From Metapseudomonas resinovorans DSM 21078 (GTDB lineage Bacteria; Pseudomonadota; Gammaproteobacteria; Pseudomonadales; Pseudomonadaceae), in assembly GCF_000423545.1 (NCBI RefSeq), contig NZ_AUIE01000008.1:1-64000 (forward strand): 64,000 bases of DNA, in the 5' to 3' direction. Positions 16,169 through 26,458 of the stretch are shown here, in pieces. Position numbers and translations under genes: made by a program. Every line of letters begins with the position of its first letter. The stretch's first letter is position 1. A model generated the notes under the pieces. It saw only the letters and a list, made by a program, of their open reading frames with translations. It was not told where the DNA came from and did no database searches.

Positions 16169-18144
16169 GGCGTGACGATGTCGAACCAGAAGTCGAACGT
16201 GTCGAGCAGCCCCATGAATTCGCCGAAGGCTTGCTGGCGACCGTCGAACTTCAGCTCGCCGGAAGCCACCTTCTGCTCCAGGGTGGCCCTGCCCAACTGG
16301 ATGTCTTCCAGGGTGCCCTTCTTCATGGTCAGTCCGACATCGGCCTTGTCGCTCGCCTTCGGCTCATAGGTGAGCACGGCGTTCTCCACGGTCAGGGCGT
16401 AGCGCTTGCCCAGGTCGGTGAAGTTGAAGTTCAGCACCAGTTTCTTGCCCGCCGCGCGCTCGCCGTTCAGGCGCACCGCCAGGTAGTCGAAGAGCATTTC
16501 CGGCGTCATCGCGTGAATCACGTCGGGGCTGGCGGTGACCGTATTGCCCAGGGTCGGAACGCCATTGCGCAGCTCGTACGCGCCCTGCAGGTAAATCGAG
16601 CGCCAGGGGCCGGCCTCGGCCTGGTAGCCCAGTTGTTCGAAGGCATCGGCCATCAGACTCTTCGCCGCGGCGTTATCCGGTTCGGCGAACACCACCTGCT
16701 TGGTCGCTTCGGCCACCCAGCGGTACTCGCCCTTGGCGAAGTCGGCTCGGGCCTTGTCCAGTACCGCAGCCGAGCCACCCATGTATTCGACATACTTCTT
16801 TGCCGCCGGCTGCGGCGGCAGCTTGTCGAGGTTGGCCGGGTTGCCGTCATACCAGCCCATGTAGCGCTGGTAGACAGCCTTGGCGTTGTGCTTGAGCGTG
16901 CCGTAGTAACCGCGCCCCGGCCAGAAAGCCTCCAGCTCCGGCGGCAGTTTGATCGCCTCGGCGATCTCTTCGCCGGTCATGCCCTGGTTCATCATGTGCA
17001 CGGTCTGGTCGTGGATGTACTTGTACAGCGCACGCTGCTTCTTCAGGTAGTCCTCGATCTCGGCCTTGCCCCACACCGGCCAGTGGTGGCTCTGGAACTT
17101 CACTTCGGCCTTGTCGCCATACAGCGCAAGGGCTTCGCCAATGTACTTCGACCACTGCAAGGCGTCGCGGACCTGCGCCCCGCGCAGGGTCAGCACGTTG
17201 TGCATGGTGTTGGTGGTGTTCTCGGCCATCCACAGCGCCTTGAACTGCGGGAACCAGGTGTGCATCTCCACCGGCGCCTCGGTGCCCGGCGTCATCTGGA
17301 ACACCATCTTGACCCCGTCGATGGTGACTTCCTGGCCGGTCTTCTCGACGAACTCGGTGGGCTGGATCAGGGTCGTGGTACCGGCAGATACGGTCTGGCC
17401 GAGACCGGCGCCAACGCCGCCCTGGGGATTGCGCGGCAGCAAGGCGCCAAACATGTAGACGGCACGACGGGCCATGGCGTTGCCGGCGATGACGTTTTCG
17501 CTTACCGCCTCTTCGGAGAAACCTTCCGGGGCGACGATCCTGACCTTGCCGGCCTTCACGTCCGCTTCGTCGACGATGCCGCGCACGCCGCCGAAGTGGT
17601 CGATGTGCGAGTGGCTATAGACCACGCCAACCACGGGCTTCTTGCCCAGATGCTGGCTGACCAGCTCATAGGCGGCCTTGGCGGTTTCCTGGCTGAGCAG
17701 CGGGTCGAAAACGATCCAGCCCGTGTCGCCCTGGATGAAGGTGATGTTGGAAATGTCGTAGCCACGCACCTGATAGATACGGTCGGTGACCTTGTACAGG
17801 CCGTACTGCACGTTCAACTGGGCATTGCGCCAGAGGCTGGGGTTGACCGTGTCCGGGGCAGGCTTGTCCAGCGTGATGTACTGCTTGTAGCTCTCCAGAT
17901 CCCAGACCACCTTGCCGTTGGCGTCCTTGATGGTCAGGGTGTCCGGCTTGGCGATGAAGCCACGCTCGGCATTGGCGAAGTCCTGGCGGTCGGCGAAGGG
18001 CAGCTGCTTCAGCACGGCCTCGTTGGCGGCGCGGGTCACTTCGCTGGCGGGTTTGGCAGGTACCGGCGCGGCCTGGGCAATCGTACTGGCCAGCAGCGTC
18101 AGGCTCAGGCCGGCAACGGTCAGATGCTTAAGTGCGTGGTGCAT
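16165..18144 (-). CDS. sdsA: Alkyl sulfatase, SdsA1-like metallo-beta-lactamase-fold enzyme
   Basis: A 659-residue precursor with a signal peptide (about residues 1-26, ending AQAAP). The binuclear zinc motif HSHIDHFGG is at 178-186. The alpha-helical dimerisation domain lies in the middle, and an SCP2-like C-terminal domain (about 530-659) binds the alkyl chain. SdsA-type enzymes hydrolyse primary alkyl sulfates such as SDS to the 1-alcohol plus sulfate, in the periplasm or outside. Start chosen at ATG 18144 (GAGGAAG upstream); the longer ORF start lacks a signal sequence. Length is almost identical to P. aeruginosa SdsA1. It is 20 nt after the GMC oxidoreductase gene, in the same operon. 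Confidence 0.92.
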   Translation of the reverse strand: MHHALKHLTVAGLSLTLLASTIAQAAPVPAKPASEVTRAANEAVLKQLPFADRQDFANAERGFIAKPDTLTIKDANGKVVWDLESYKQYITLDKPAPDTVNPSLWRNAQLNVQYGLYKVTDRIYQVRGYDISNITFIQGDTGWIVFDPLLSQETAKAAYELVSQHLGKKPVVGVVYSHSHIDHFGGVRGIVDEADVKAGKVRIVAPEGFSEEAVSENVIAGNAMARRAVYMFGALLPRNPQGGVGAGLGQTVSAGTTTLIQPTEFVEKTGQEVTIDGVKMVFQMTPGTEAPVEMHTWFPQFKALWMAENTTNTMHNVLTLRGAQVRDALQWSKYIGEALALYGDKAEVKFQSHHWPVWGKAEIEDYLKKQRALYKYIHDQTVHMMNQGMTGEEIAEAIKLPPELEAFWPGRGYYGTLKHNAKAVYQRYMGWYDGNPANLDKLPPQPAAKKYVEYMGGSAAVLDKARADFAKGEYRWVAEATKQVVFAEPDNAAAKSLMADAFEQLGYQAEAGPWRSIYLQGAYELRNGVPTLGNTVTASPDVIHAMTPEMLFDYLAVRLNGERAAGKKLVLNFNFTDLGKRYALTVENAVLTYEPKASDKADVGLTMKKGTLEDIQLGRATLEQKVASGELKFDGRQQAFGEFMGLLDTFDFWFDIVTP

Positions 18145-18164
18145 GTAATGCTTCCTCGTTGTTG

Positions 18165-19751
18165 TTATCGGGTGTTCGCGATCCATTCCGCCGCGCGCTC
18201 GGCGATCATGATGGTGGGCGCGTTGGTGTTGCCGCCGACCAGGGTCGGCATGATGGAGGCGTCGACCACACGCAGGCCCTGGATGCCGTGAACGCGCAAC
18301 TGGCTGTCCACCACAGCGAGTTCGTCGTTGCCCATGCGGCAGGTGCCTACCGGGTGGTAGATGGAATCGGTGCGCCGACGCAGCAGGTCGATCAGTTGCT
18401 CGTCGCTGTGCAGGCCGTCGCTGAATTTGTCCTTGAGGCCGAAACGCGCCATGGGCGCCTGCGCGATGATCTCGCGGGCCATGCGGTAGCCCTTGAGCAG
18501 GGTCTGCACGTCATCGTCATGGCTGAGGAAAGCGGGATCGATGCGCGGCGGCGCCTTCGGGTTCACCGACTGCAGGCCGACGCTGCCGATGCTCTTCGGC
18601 CGCAGCACGCAGACGTGGCAGCTGAAGCCGTGTCCCCAATGCAGCTTGCGATTGTGGTCGTCGAGCAGGCTCACCACAGAATGCAGCTGGATGTCCGGGC
18701 GGACCAGCTCGGCGCGGGTCTTCAGGAAGCCGCCACCCTCGGCGAAGTTGCTTGCCAGCGGGCCGCGCTTGCGGGCCAGGTACTGTGCCAGGGCCGAACC
18801 CATCTTCAGGCTGCCGCCCAGCGAATAGCCGAGGAGCGAGTTGTCGGTGCTCTGGTAGCCCAGCACCACATCCGGGTGGTCCTGCAGGTTCTGCCCAACG
18901 CCAGGCATTTCATGCGTGACGGCGATGCCTTGGGGCTTGAGTTCGGATTCCGGGCCAATGCCGGAGAGCATCAGCAATTGCGGGGTACCGAACGCGCCCG
19001 CGCTGAGCAGCACCTCACGGCGCGCCTTCAGGGTGAGGGACTCGCCCTTGATCTGCACCTGCACGCCACTGGCCTGCTTGCCTTGCAACAGCACGCGCTC
19101 GGCAGTGGCGCCCGTCAGTACGGTGAGGTTGCGGCGCGCGCCGCGTATGGGTTTGAGGAAGGCGGTGGCCGTGCTCCAGCGGCGACCGCCGCGAATGGTC
19201 ACGTCGTACTGACCAATCCCCTCCTGCTCGGCCCCGTTGAAATCGGCGTTGTAGCGATGCCCCGCTTTCTGCCCCGCCTCGATGAAGGCATGAGTGGCGG
19301 CATGGGCCTCGATCTGGCCGACGTAAAGTTCGCCCTCACCGCCATGGAACTCGCTGGCGCCGCGATGGTGCATCTGGCTCTTGCGGAAATAGGGCAGTAC
19401 GTCGGCGAACGACCAGCCGGAATTACCGAGGGCCGTCCATTCGTCGTAATCGCTCTGATGGCCGCGGATATAGATCATCCCGTTGATCGAGCTACTCCCG
19501 CCGAGCACCTTGCCGCGCGGCTGGTAACCCCGGCGGCCGGCCAATCCGGGCTGCGGCACCGTATCGAACGCCCAGTTCACGTGGCGGGTCGGCAGGATGG
19601 CGGCAACGCCCGCCGGCGCATGGACCAGCGGCGACCAGTCCCGGGGGCCCGCTTCGAGCAAGCACACGGAGACGGCCGGGTCAGCGCTCAGACGGTTGGC
19701 CAGTACGCAACCGGCAGAACCGGCGCCGACGATGATGTAGTCGAACTCCAT
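18165..19751 (-). CDS. GMC-family alcohol dehydrogenase (AlkJ/BetA-like)
   Basis: A 528-residue flavoprotein. The FAD Rossmann motif is IIVGAGSAGCVLANRLS at the N-terminus. GMC signature 1 is GKVLGGSSSINGMIYIRG and signature 2 is SAGAFGTPQLLMLSGIGP. The catalytic region near the C-terminus has YHPVGTCRMG and VGGNTNAPTIMIAERAA. AlkJ-type members oxidise medium and long chain primary alcohols to aldehydes, passing electrons to the quinone pool. Its position ahead of the alkylsulfatase suggests it consumes the alcohol released from alkyl sulfates. Start ATG 19751 with GGAG upstream. Divergent from an AraC regulator. Confidence 0.92.
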   Translation of the reverse strand: MEFDYIIVGAGSAGCVLANRLSADPAVSVCLLEAGPRDWSPLVHAPAGVAAILPTRHVNWAFDTVPQPGLAGRRGYQPRGKVLGGSSSINGMIYIRGHQSDYDEWTALGNSGWSFADVLPYFRKSQMHHRGASEFHGGEGELYVGQIEAHAATHAFIEAGQKAGHRYNADFNGAEQEGIGQYDVTIRGGRRWSTATAFLKPIRGARRNLTVLTGATAERVLLQGKQASGVQVQIKGESLTLKARREVLLSAGAFGTPQLLMLSGIGPESELKPQGIAVTHEMPGVGQNLQDHPDVVLGYQSTDNSLLGYSLGGSLKMGSALAQYLARKRGPLASNFAEGGGFLKTRAELVRPDIQLHSVVSLLDDHNRKLHWGHGFSCHVCVLRPKSIGSVGLQSVNPKAPPRIDPAFLSHDDDVQTLLKGYRMAREIIAQAPMARFGLKDKFSDGLHSDEQLIDLLRRRTDSIYHPVGTCRMGNDELAVVDSQLRVHGIQGLRVVDASIMPTLVGGNTNAPTIMIAERAAEWIANTR

Positions 19752-19846
19752 GGGAAGCTCCGAAGTGGGGAGTGGCCCTGGAATTCTTCTCCGCAATCGA
19801 CCGACTGATATTGATCTTTCATGACAGTTATTTGATTCTGCACGAC

Positions 19847-20851
19847 ATGGAACCTTTCATCAGAACCACTTCATTCGGCGGCTTTCGCGAACTCGTCGGC
19901 CAGCTCGGACACGACCCAGCGCCCCTCCTCGCCCGTTTTCGTGTCCGCCCGGAATTGCTGGACGACGAAGATGCCCGCGTCCCCTTTCGCTCGCTCATCG
20001 GCCTGCTGGAATGCGCAGCCGACGAGCTGGACTGCGCCGACTTCGGCCTGCGCATGGCCGAGTACCAAAACCTGGCCGTACTGGGCCCGATCGCGCTGAT
20101 TGCCCGCAACGCGGAGACGGTGGGCCATGCGCTCTCCGAAATCATCCGTTTCATCGGCTACCACAGCTCCGGCATCCAGCTGGACCTGGACCGCAGCGAG
20201 CCGGAGGCTCCGCGCCTGGTCATCGAACTGCGCATGCCCGGTCCCCAGCGGCAGATGGTCGAGCTGGCCCTGGGCGTGGCGCACAACACCATGAAGATGC
20301 TGTGCGGACCGACCTTCAGTGCCAGGGCGGTGTTGCTGTCCGGCACCAGTCCGCTTCCGCTGGCCCGTTACCGCCGCTACTTCGCCAGCGAGGCCTATAC
20401 CGGGCAGGCCTGCAATGCCCTGGTTCTGACGGGAAGGCACCTGGAACAGCGCATCGAGCGGCACGACCCGTCCCTCCACCGGACCCTGGTGCAGTACCTC
20501 AGCCAGGTTCACCTGCAAGGCTCCACGGACCTGCTTGAGCAAGTCCGTCGCCTGGTGCTGCGCCTCTTGCCGACGCAACAATGCCGCTTGCTTCTGGTGG
20601 CCGAGCAACTCGGCCTGCACGAGCGCACCCTGCAACGCCATCTGGCCGAACAGGCCCGCACATTCGAGGAGCTGGTCGAGGAAATACGCCGTGAACGGGC
20701 CGACTTCTATTTGGCCGAGCGCGACATTCCCCTGTCGCAGATCGCCGGCATGCTCGGCTACAGCGAACAGAGCGTATTCAACCGCGCCTGCCGCCGCTGG
20801 TTCGACATGACACCCGGCGCGCGCAGGAAGGCGCTGCTGGCGCAGCACTGA
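19847..20851 (+). CDS. AraC-family regulator (OruR/ArgR-like), probable regulator of the alkylsulfatase operon
   Basis: A 334-residue regulator. The N-terminal 'arabinose-binding' domain of the OruR type is at about 20-210. The C-terminal AraC HTH (about 240-330) includes VAEQLGLHERTLQRHLAEQA and LSQIAGMLGYSEQSVFNRAC followed by RRWFDMTPGARRK. Start ATG 19847 (MEPFIRTTSFGGFRELV) is chosen over upstream ATGs because family similarity begins there. It is divergent from the GMC-sdsA-secreted protein operon with 95 bp between, so activation of that operon by alcohols or alkyl sulfates is likely but not shown. Confidence 0.88.
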   Translation: MEPFIRTTSFGGFRELVGQLGHDPAPLLARFRVRPELLDDEDARVPFRSLIGLLECAADELDCADFGLRMAEYQNLAVLGPIALIARNAETVGHALSEIIRFIGYHSSGIQLDLDRSEPEAPRLVIELRMPGPQRQMVELALGVAHNTMKMLCGPTFSARAVLLSGTSPLPLARYRRYFASEAYTGQACNALVLTGRHLEQRIERHDPSLHRTLVQYLSQVHLQGSTDLLEQVRRLVLRLLPTQQCRLLLVAEQLGLHERTLQRHLAEQARTFEELVEEIRRERADFYLAERDIPLSQIAGMLGYSEQSVFNRACRRWFDMTPGARRKALLAQH

Positions 20852-20982
20852 GGGCTACGGGCGGCTTTCGCAACCGACTCCGGCTTTGGCTATGTCTCCG
20901 TTAGCTGTTGCAACGTTGAAGGAGGCGATTTAGCACGGGGCTTCCAGATTTGCGCACCAGCCTGACGTAACCCTCTCCCCCG

Positions 20983-21007
20983 CCCCTCTCCCTAAAGAGG
21001 AGAGGGG
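20983..21007. terminator. GC hairpin between convergent genes
   Basis: A 9-bp perfect stem (CCCCTCTCC / GGAGAGGGG) with a 7-nt loop lies between the AraC gene (+) and the fused membrane protein gene (-), which converge here. The CCCTCTCCC...GGGAGAGGG type is a common dispersed intergenic repeat in pseudomonads. It may act as a bidirectional terminator; no T run follows. Confidence 0.5.
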
Positions 21008-21110
21008 TGACTCGCGCCAGCGAGGCTTGAGCGATCCTGAAGCCCAGACGGGTCTGAAAACGGGCGGGCGAGGTGGGGCAGCGGCCCGCATGGAGCAGGC
21101 TTCGCTCCCC

Positions 21111-23654
21111 TTACTGCTGCCCTCCCCCGATAAACCAGCGGTAGTAAGGGTTGTCGCCGTCCTGCTGGACCAGATGCTGCATTCCACGCGCCCAGGCCTG
21201 GCGATTGCCGTTGTAGGCGTGGAGCGTCACGGCGTAGAAGCGGCCGAGGGCTTGCCAGTCGTCCTCGACCGCCCCGCGCAAGCCGGCATCGGCATTCAGA
21301 AGTGGTGGCGGCGTCCGCAAGGCCAGCAACTCGGGCAGAACCCGCGTGATCTCCTTGGGCCGAACCCAGGCGGCGTATTCGATCCGTGGCCGGTCATCGG
21401 TCACCGGCTTGGCGTTTGCCGCGTACTGCTCCAGTCCTGCCCGGTCGGTCACCCAGGTGGCAAGCAAGGCAGAAACCGAATCCACCCCGACTTCGCCCAG
21501 CGCCGCCGCCACGTCCGGTTGCTCGAAGCGCTGGCGAATGCGCTCGGCGTCGAGCACCAGTGGCTGCGGGGAGCCGATCAGCAACATCTCATGGAACTCG
21601 GTGGTCCAGAGCGATGCATGGGGGAAGGCATCGAGGAAGCTGCGCACCAGCGACCGGCTGTCCTCATCGTTCTGGGTCGGTAGCGGCAACCACTGGGCGA
21701 CGATACCGCCCTCCTCCAGACGGGAGGCGGCCAACTGGTAGAAGTCTCGCGAGTAGAGGTTGACCACACCGGCCGCTGACGGCGGCGGCGGCTCCAACGT
21801 GATCAGGTCATAGCGCTCGGCGCTGCGCAGCAGTTCGCGGCGGCCGTCGCGCAGGCGGATGTCCAGGCGCGGGTCGTGCACCGCGTCGTAGTTGCCATGG
21901 AACAACGGTGCCGCCGCGAGTACTTCCGGCAGCAGTTCGGCGACCACGGGTCGTTGCAGGCCGGGATAGCGCAGCATCGCACCGGCGGTAATGCCGGTGC
22001 CAAAGCCGATCACCAGGGCCGAGCGCGGCTCGCCGCCATGGATCAGCAACGGCAACAGGGCCTGCAGGCGCATGTAGCGCAACGACGGCATGGCATCCCC
22101 GGTATTGGACACGCCCTGGATGTAGAGACGATTGAACGCTCTGCCATGCCGCCCCTGGGTGACCACGGCAACCGTGCCGCCCCTGCCTTCCTCATAGAAG
22201 GTGATGCGCCCGTTGCGCGCACCCGGCAGCAGCTCGGCCAGCCGGTCCGGCGGTGTCAGCACAGCGGTGACCAGAGTCACCACGGCCACCACGCCGATCG
22301 CGCCGCGCATGGGGCGGCGTACATCGGCGCCGCGCCAGGCGGCCATGCAACCGATACCTGCCGCCAGCACCGCGAGCACCGCCAATGTCCGCACCAGGCC
22401 GACCTGCGGCACCAGCACAAAACCAGTGAGCATGACCCCGACTATGCCCCCCAGCGTGTTCAGCCCAACCACGGCGCCCACGTCACGCCCGACATGGGCG
22501 CTGTCCACCGAGAGCCGCAAGGCCAGGGGAAAGGCAGCACCCAGTAGGGTGGTGGGCAGGAACACCACACACAGCGCGGCGGTGGCGAAGCGCGCGCACA
22601 TGCCCGCCAGTTCACTGCCGGTCGCCTGCAACGCGAGCATTTCCATGTGGGTCTGGGCCATGACCAGCCAGCGGCCCAGGCCGGCAATCTGCAGCAAGGC
22701 GAGCAGGCCCGCCAGGGCGATCAGCAGACCGAACAGGCCCCAGGGGTCACGGATACGGTCGGCCCGGCGCGCATAGAGCGCGCTGCCGAGCACCAGCCCG
22801 GCCAGATAGGTGGCGAGCACCATCGCGAAGGCGAAAGTCCGGGTACTCATGAATTGCACGATGGACTGTGTCCAGACCACCTCGTAGCCAAGCGCCACGC
22901 CGCCCGCCACGCAATACAGCGCGATGGCCAGCCGCGCCAGCGCGGAGCGAGTCATTCGCGTGGCTTCAGCGGGCTGCGCCGCCAGGTCGTCGCCCCGACG
23001 GGCAATCCAGGCACCTGCCGCAGCCAGCAGATTGAGGGATGCAGCAACAAGGGCGCTGCCGGTAACGCCCAACTGGGGCAACAGCACGAAGGCTGCCAGC
23101 AGGGTTCCGCCAATGGCGCCGGCGGTGTTGGCGGCATAGAGCCGGCCACCCGCCTCGCCCAATTGGCCGTCGGCGGGCGTCAGTGCGCGGACCAGCACCG
23201 GTAGCGTGCCGCCCATGAGGAAGGCCGGCAGGCCGACCAGCGCAAAAGGCAGCACCCAGGCCAGCAGGCCGACGCGCTCTTCCAGCCGGGCGAATGGCCC
23301 TGCCGCGTGAGCGAGCGCCAGGGTTGCGCCAACGCCAAGGGCGGCCACGGCCACCTCCAGAATCGCGTAGAGCCTGACGGGTTGGCGCAGGCGGTCCGCC
23401 CAGCGGCCGAATACCAGGCCACCCAGGGCAAGCCCGGCGAAAAAGGCACTGATGCCGGTGGTGACGGCATACACCTCCACCCCCACCACCAAAGAAAGTT
23501 GTTTGACCCAGAGCACCTGGTACACCAGGGCGGCGCCGCCGGAAATGAACAGCAGCACGGCGGGAATGAGCATCTGCAGGGGAAGCCGTTTGCGGGCATC
23601 TTCACCAACCGTGGCACGCGGGCGCACACGGGACGAACTGGTGGCTGAGGACAT
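21111..23654 (-). CDS. Fused MFS-like membrane / spermidine-synthase-like protein
   Basis: An 847-residue protein. The N-terminal half (about 25-470) has roughly 12-14 hydrophobic segments (e.g. LIPAVLLFISGGAALVYQVL, FLMGGTLPVL). The C-terminal soluble half (about 490-847) has the spermidine-synthase-type SAM-binding core: ALVIGFGTGITAGAML, then LDIRLRDGRRELL and YDLITLEPPPPSAAG. Such fusions are annotated as 'fused MFS/spermidine synthase'; the substrate is generally unknown. It is the last gene of the moxR-to-sulfatase unit, 80 nt after the arylsulfatase with a terminator between. It ends with DNPYYRWFIGGGQQ. Confidence 0.85.
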   Translation of the reverse strand: MSSATSSSRVRPRATVGEDARKRLPLQMLIPAVLLFISGGAALVYQVLWVKQLSLVVGVEVYAVTTGISAFFAGLALGGLVFGRWADRLRQPVRLYAILEVAVAALGVGATLALAHAAGPFARLEERVGLLAWVLPFALVGLPAFLMGGTLPVLVRALTPADGQLGEAGGRLYAANTAGAIGGTLLAAFVLLPQLGVTGSALVAASLNLLAAAGAWIARRGDDLAAQPAEATRMTRSALARLAIALYCVAGGVALGYEVVWTQSIVQFMSTRTFAFAMVLATYLAGLVLGSALYARRADRIRDPWGLFGLLIALAGLLALLQIAGLGRWLVMAQTHMEMLALQATGSELAGMCARFATAALCVVFLPTTLLGAAFPLALRLSVDSAHVGRDVGAVVGLNTLGGIVGVMLTGFVLVPQVGLVRTLAVLAVLAAGIGCMAAWRGADVRRPMRGAIGVVAVVTLVTAVLTPPDRLAELLPGARNGRITFYEEGRGGTVAVVTQGRHGRAFNRLYIQGVSNTGDAMPSLRYMRLQALLPLLIHGGEPRSALVIGFGTGITAGAMLRYPGLQRPVVAELLPEVLAAAPLFHGNYDAVHDPRLDIRLRDGRRELLRSAERYDLITLEPPPPSAAGVVNLYSRDFYQLAASRLEEGGIVAQWLPLPTQNDEDSRSLVRSFLDAFPHASLWTTEFHEMLLIGSPQPLVLDAERIRQRFEQPDVAAALGEVGVDSVSALLATWVTDRAGLEQYAANAKPVTDDRPRIEYAAWVRPKEITRVLPELLALRTPPPLLNADAGLRGAVEDDWQALGRFYAVTLHAYNGNRQAWARGMQHLVQQDGDNPYYRWFIGGGQQ

Positions 23655-23698
23655 CGACGAGCCTTATCGGATTGCTGAACCCGCAACAGGAAGGTAGG

Positions 23699-23726
23699 AA
23701 AAAGGCGCCCGCCATGGGCGGGCGCC
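23699..23726 (-). terminator. Rho-independent terminator after the arylsulfatase gene
   Basis: A 10-bp perfect stem (GGCGCCCGCC / GGCGGGCGCC) with a 3-nt loop, followed on the minus strand by TTTTT (23703-23699). It lies 9 nt after the arylsulfatase stop, reading in its direction. Expression of the downstream fused membrane protein would need read-through or its own promoter. Confidence 0.85.
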
Positions 23727-23734
23727 GGGCCGAT

Positions 23735-25303
23735 CTACTGCTTTTTCATTTTCTCTTCGATTTTCTTGTCCACGTCGGCGCGGATCTGGTCGATGCTGAA
23801 GCTCGCCGGGCGCTGGCTCGGCGGGTACTCGACGAAGGTCTGCAGGAAGGCAGCGGACCGCTGGGTCGCCTGTTCAGTGATGAAGACGTTCTTGGTCAGC
23901 ATGTCGTAGTACTGGTCGGAGACAATGTCCGCCCGCTCGTACGGGTCCATGCGCAGGTTGAAGATCTTCGGCAGGCGGAGGCAGACAAAGGGCTCGCTCC
24001 ACACTTTCATGCCACCCGGTTCGCGCTGCTCGCAGAACACCACTTTCCAGTTGCCGAAACGCATGGCCACCAGGTCGGTATCGTCATTGAAGTAGTAGAA
24101 CTCGTCGCGCGCGCTCTTGTTGGTCTTGCCAGTGAGGTAGTCGAGCTGGTTGAAGCCATCCAGGTGCACCTTGAAGCTCTTGCCGCCAACATCGGTACCC
24201 TTGAGCAAACGCTCCTTGATATCGGTGTCGCCGGCAGCGGCAAGCAAGGTCGGGAACCAGTCCAGGCCCGAGAATATTTCGGTGGAAACGCTGTCAGGCT
24301 TGATGTGCCCCGGCCAGCGGACCATCGCTGGCACCCGATAGGCGCCTTCCCAGTTGGAGTTCTTCTCGTTACGGAACGGCGTGGTTGCCGCATCCGGCCA
24401 GGAGAACTGGTTGGGCCCGTTATCGGTGGTGTAGATGACGATGGTGTTGTCGGCGATCTTCAGGTCGTCGACCGCCTTCAGCAGTTTGCCGACGTGACCA
24501 TCGTGCTCGATCATGCCATCTGCATACTCGTTGCCCGGCATGCCGCTCTGCCCTTTCATCGAATCACGCACATGGGTGAACAGGTGCATGCGCGTGGTGT
24601 TCATCCAGACGAAGAAGGGCTTGTCCGCCTTGGTTTGCTTGCTCATGAAATCGATGGCGGCCTGGGTGGTCTCGTCATCGATGGTTTCCATGCGCTTCTT
24701 GTTGAGCGCGCCGGTGTCTTCGATCTTGCCGTCGGCACTGGACTTGATGACCCCTCGCGGCGAGGCGCTCTTGACGAACTTCTCATCATCCTTCGGCCAC
24801 CACTCGCGCTCCGGCTCTTCCTCGGCGTTGAGGTGGTAGAGGTTGCCGAAGAACTCGTCGAAGCCGTGGGCAGTTGGCAGGTACTCGTCACGGTCGCCGA
24901 GGTGGTTCTTGCCGAACTGGCCGGTGGCATAACCGTGGGACTTGAGCGCCTGGGCAATGGTAACGTCCCGCGCCTGCAACCCGACGGGAACGCCCGGCAA
25001 GCCCACCTTGGAAAGGCCAGTACGGAAGATCGTCTGGCCGGTAATGAAGGTCGAGCGGCCGGCCGTGCAGCTGTTCTCCGCGTAGTAGTCGGTGAACATC
25101 ATGCCTTCCTTGGCGATCCGGTCGATGTTCGGCGTCTGGTAGCCCACCACGCCCTTGGAATAGGCACTGATGTTGGTCTGTCCGACGTCGTCACCGAAGA
25201 TCACCAGGATGTTCGGCTTGTCCGCGGCGGAGGCGATGCTCGCCCCGACTACCGCCGTCGCAGCTAGTGCGACCCTGGTTAACCATTTTCCGCTGCGCTT
25301 CAT
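23735..25303 (-). CDS. Secreted arylsulfatase (formylglycine-dependent, type I sulfatase)
   Basis: A 522-residue precursor. The signal peptide is MKRSGKWLTRVALAATAVVG then ASIASA-A. Sulfatase motif 1 is NSCTAGRSTFITGQ, where Cys79 (CTAGR) would be oxidised to formylglycine. Metal ligands are ILVIFGDDVG near the N-terminus and IYTTDNGPN in the middle, with TGQFGKNHLGD as motif 2. It hydrolyses sulfate esters in the periplasm. ATG 25303 is chosen over 25324 because GGAGA stands upstream and the signal peptide starts there. It is in a unit with an HAD phosphatase. No formylglycine-generating enzyme (FGE) is seen in the window. Confidence 0.93.
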   Translation of the reverse strand: MKRSGKWLTRVALAATAVVGASIASAADKPNILVIFGDDVGQTNISAYSKGVVGYQTPNIDRIAKEGMMFTDYYAENSCTAGRSTFITGQTIFRTGLSKVGLPGVPVGLQARDVTIAQALKSHGYATGQFGKNHLGDRDEYLPTAHGFDEFFGNLYHLNAEEEPEREWWPKDDEKFVKSASPRGVIKSSADGKIEDTGALNKKRMETIDDETTQAAIDFMSKQTKADKPFFVWMNTTRMHLFTHVRDSMKGQSGMPGNEYADGMIEHDGHVGKLLKAVDDLKIADNTIVIYTTDNGPNQFSWPDAATTPFRNEKNSNWEGAYRVPAMVRWPGHIKPDSVSTEIFSGLDWFPTLLAAAGDTDIKERLLKGTDVGGKSFKVHLDGFNQLDYLTGKTNKSARDEFYYFNDDTDLVAMRFGNWKVVFCEQREPGGMKVWSEPFVCLRLPKIFNLRMDPYERADIVSDQYYDMLTKNVFITEQATQRSAAFLQTFVEYPPSQRPASFSIDQIRADVDKKIEEKMKKQ

Positions 25304-25414
25304 AAGGTCACTTCTCCGTTTCACGTTTCTGTCGTTGCCACGACTACGTACACGAGAGAGGCCGACTGCCTGGCTGGGGGTCCCTGTGTTCCTGCGGTCT
25401 TTCGTTAGGGGTGG

Positions 25415-26416
<1,002 letters not shown>

Positions 26417-26458
26417 GTGACGTCCTTGCTGAGTTCCGGTTTGCCTGGCTCGCCCGAG

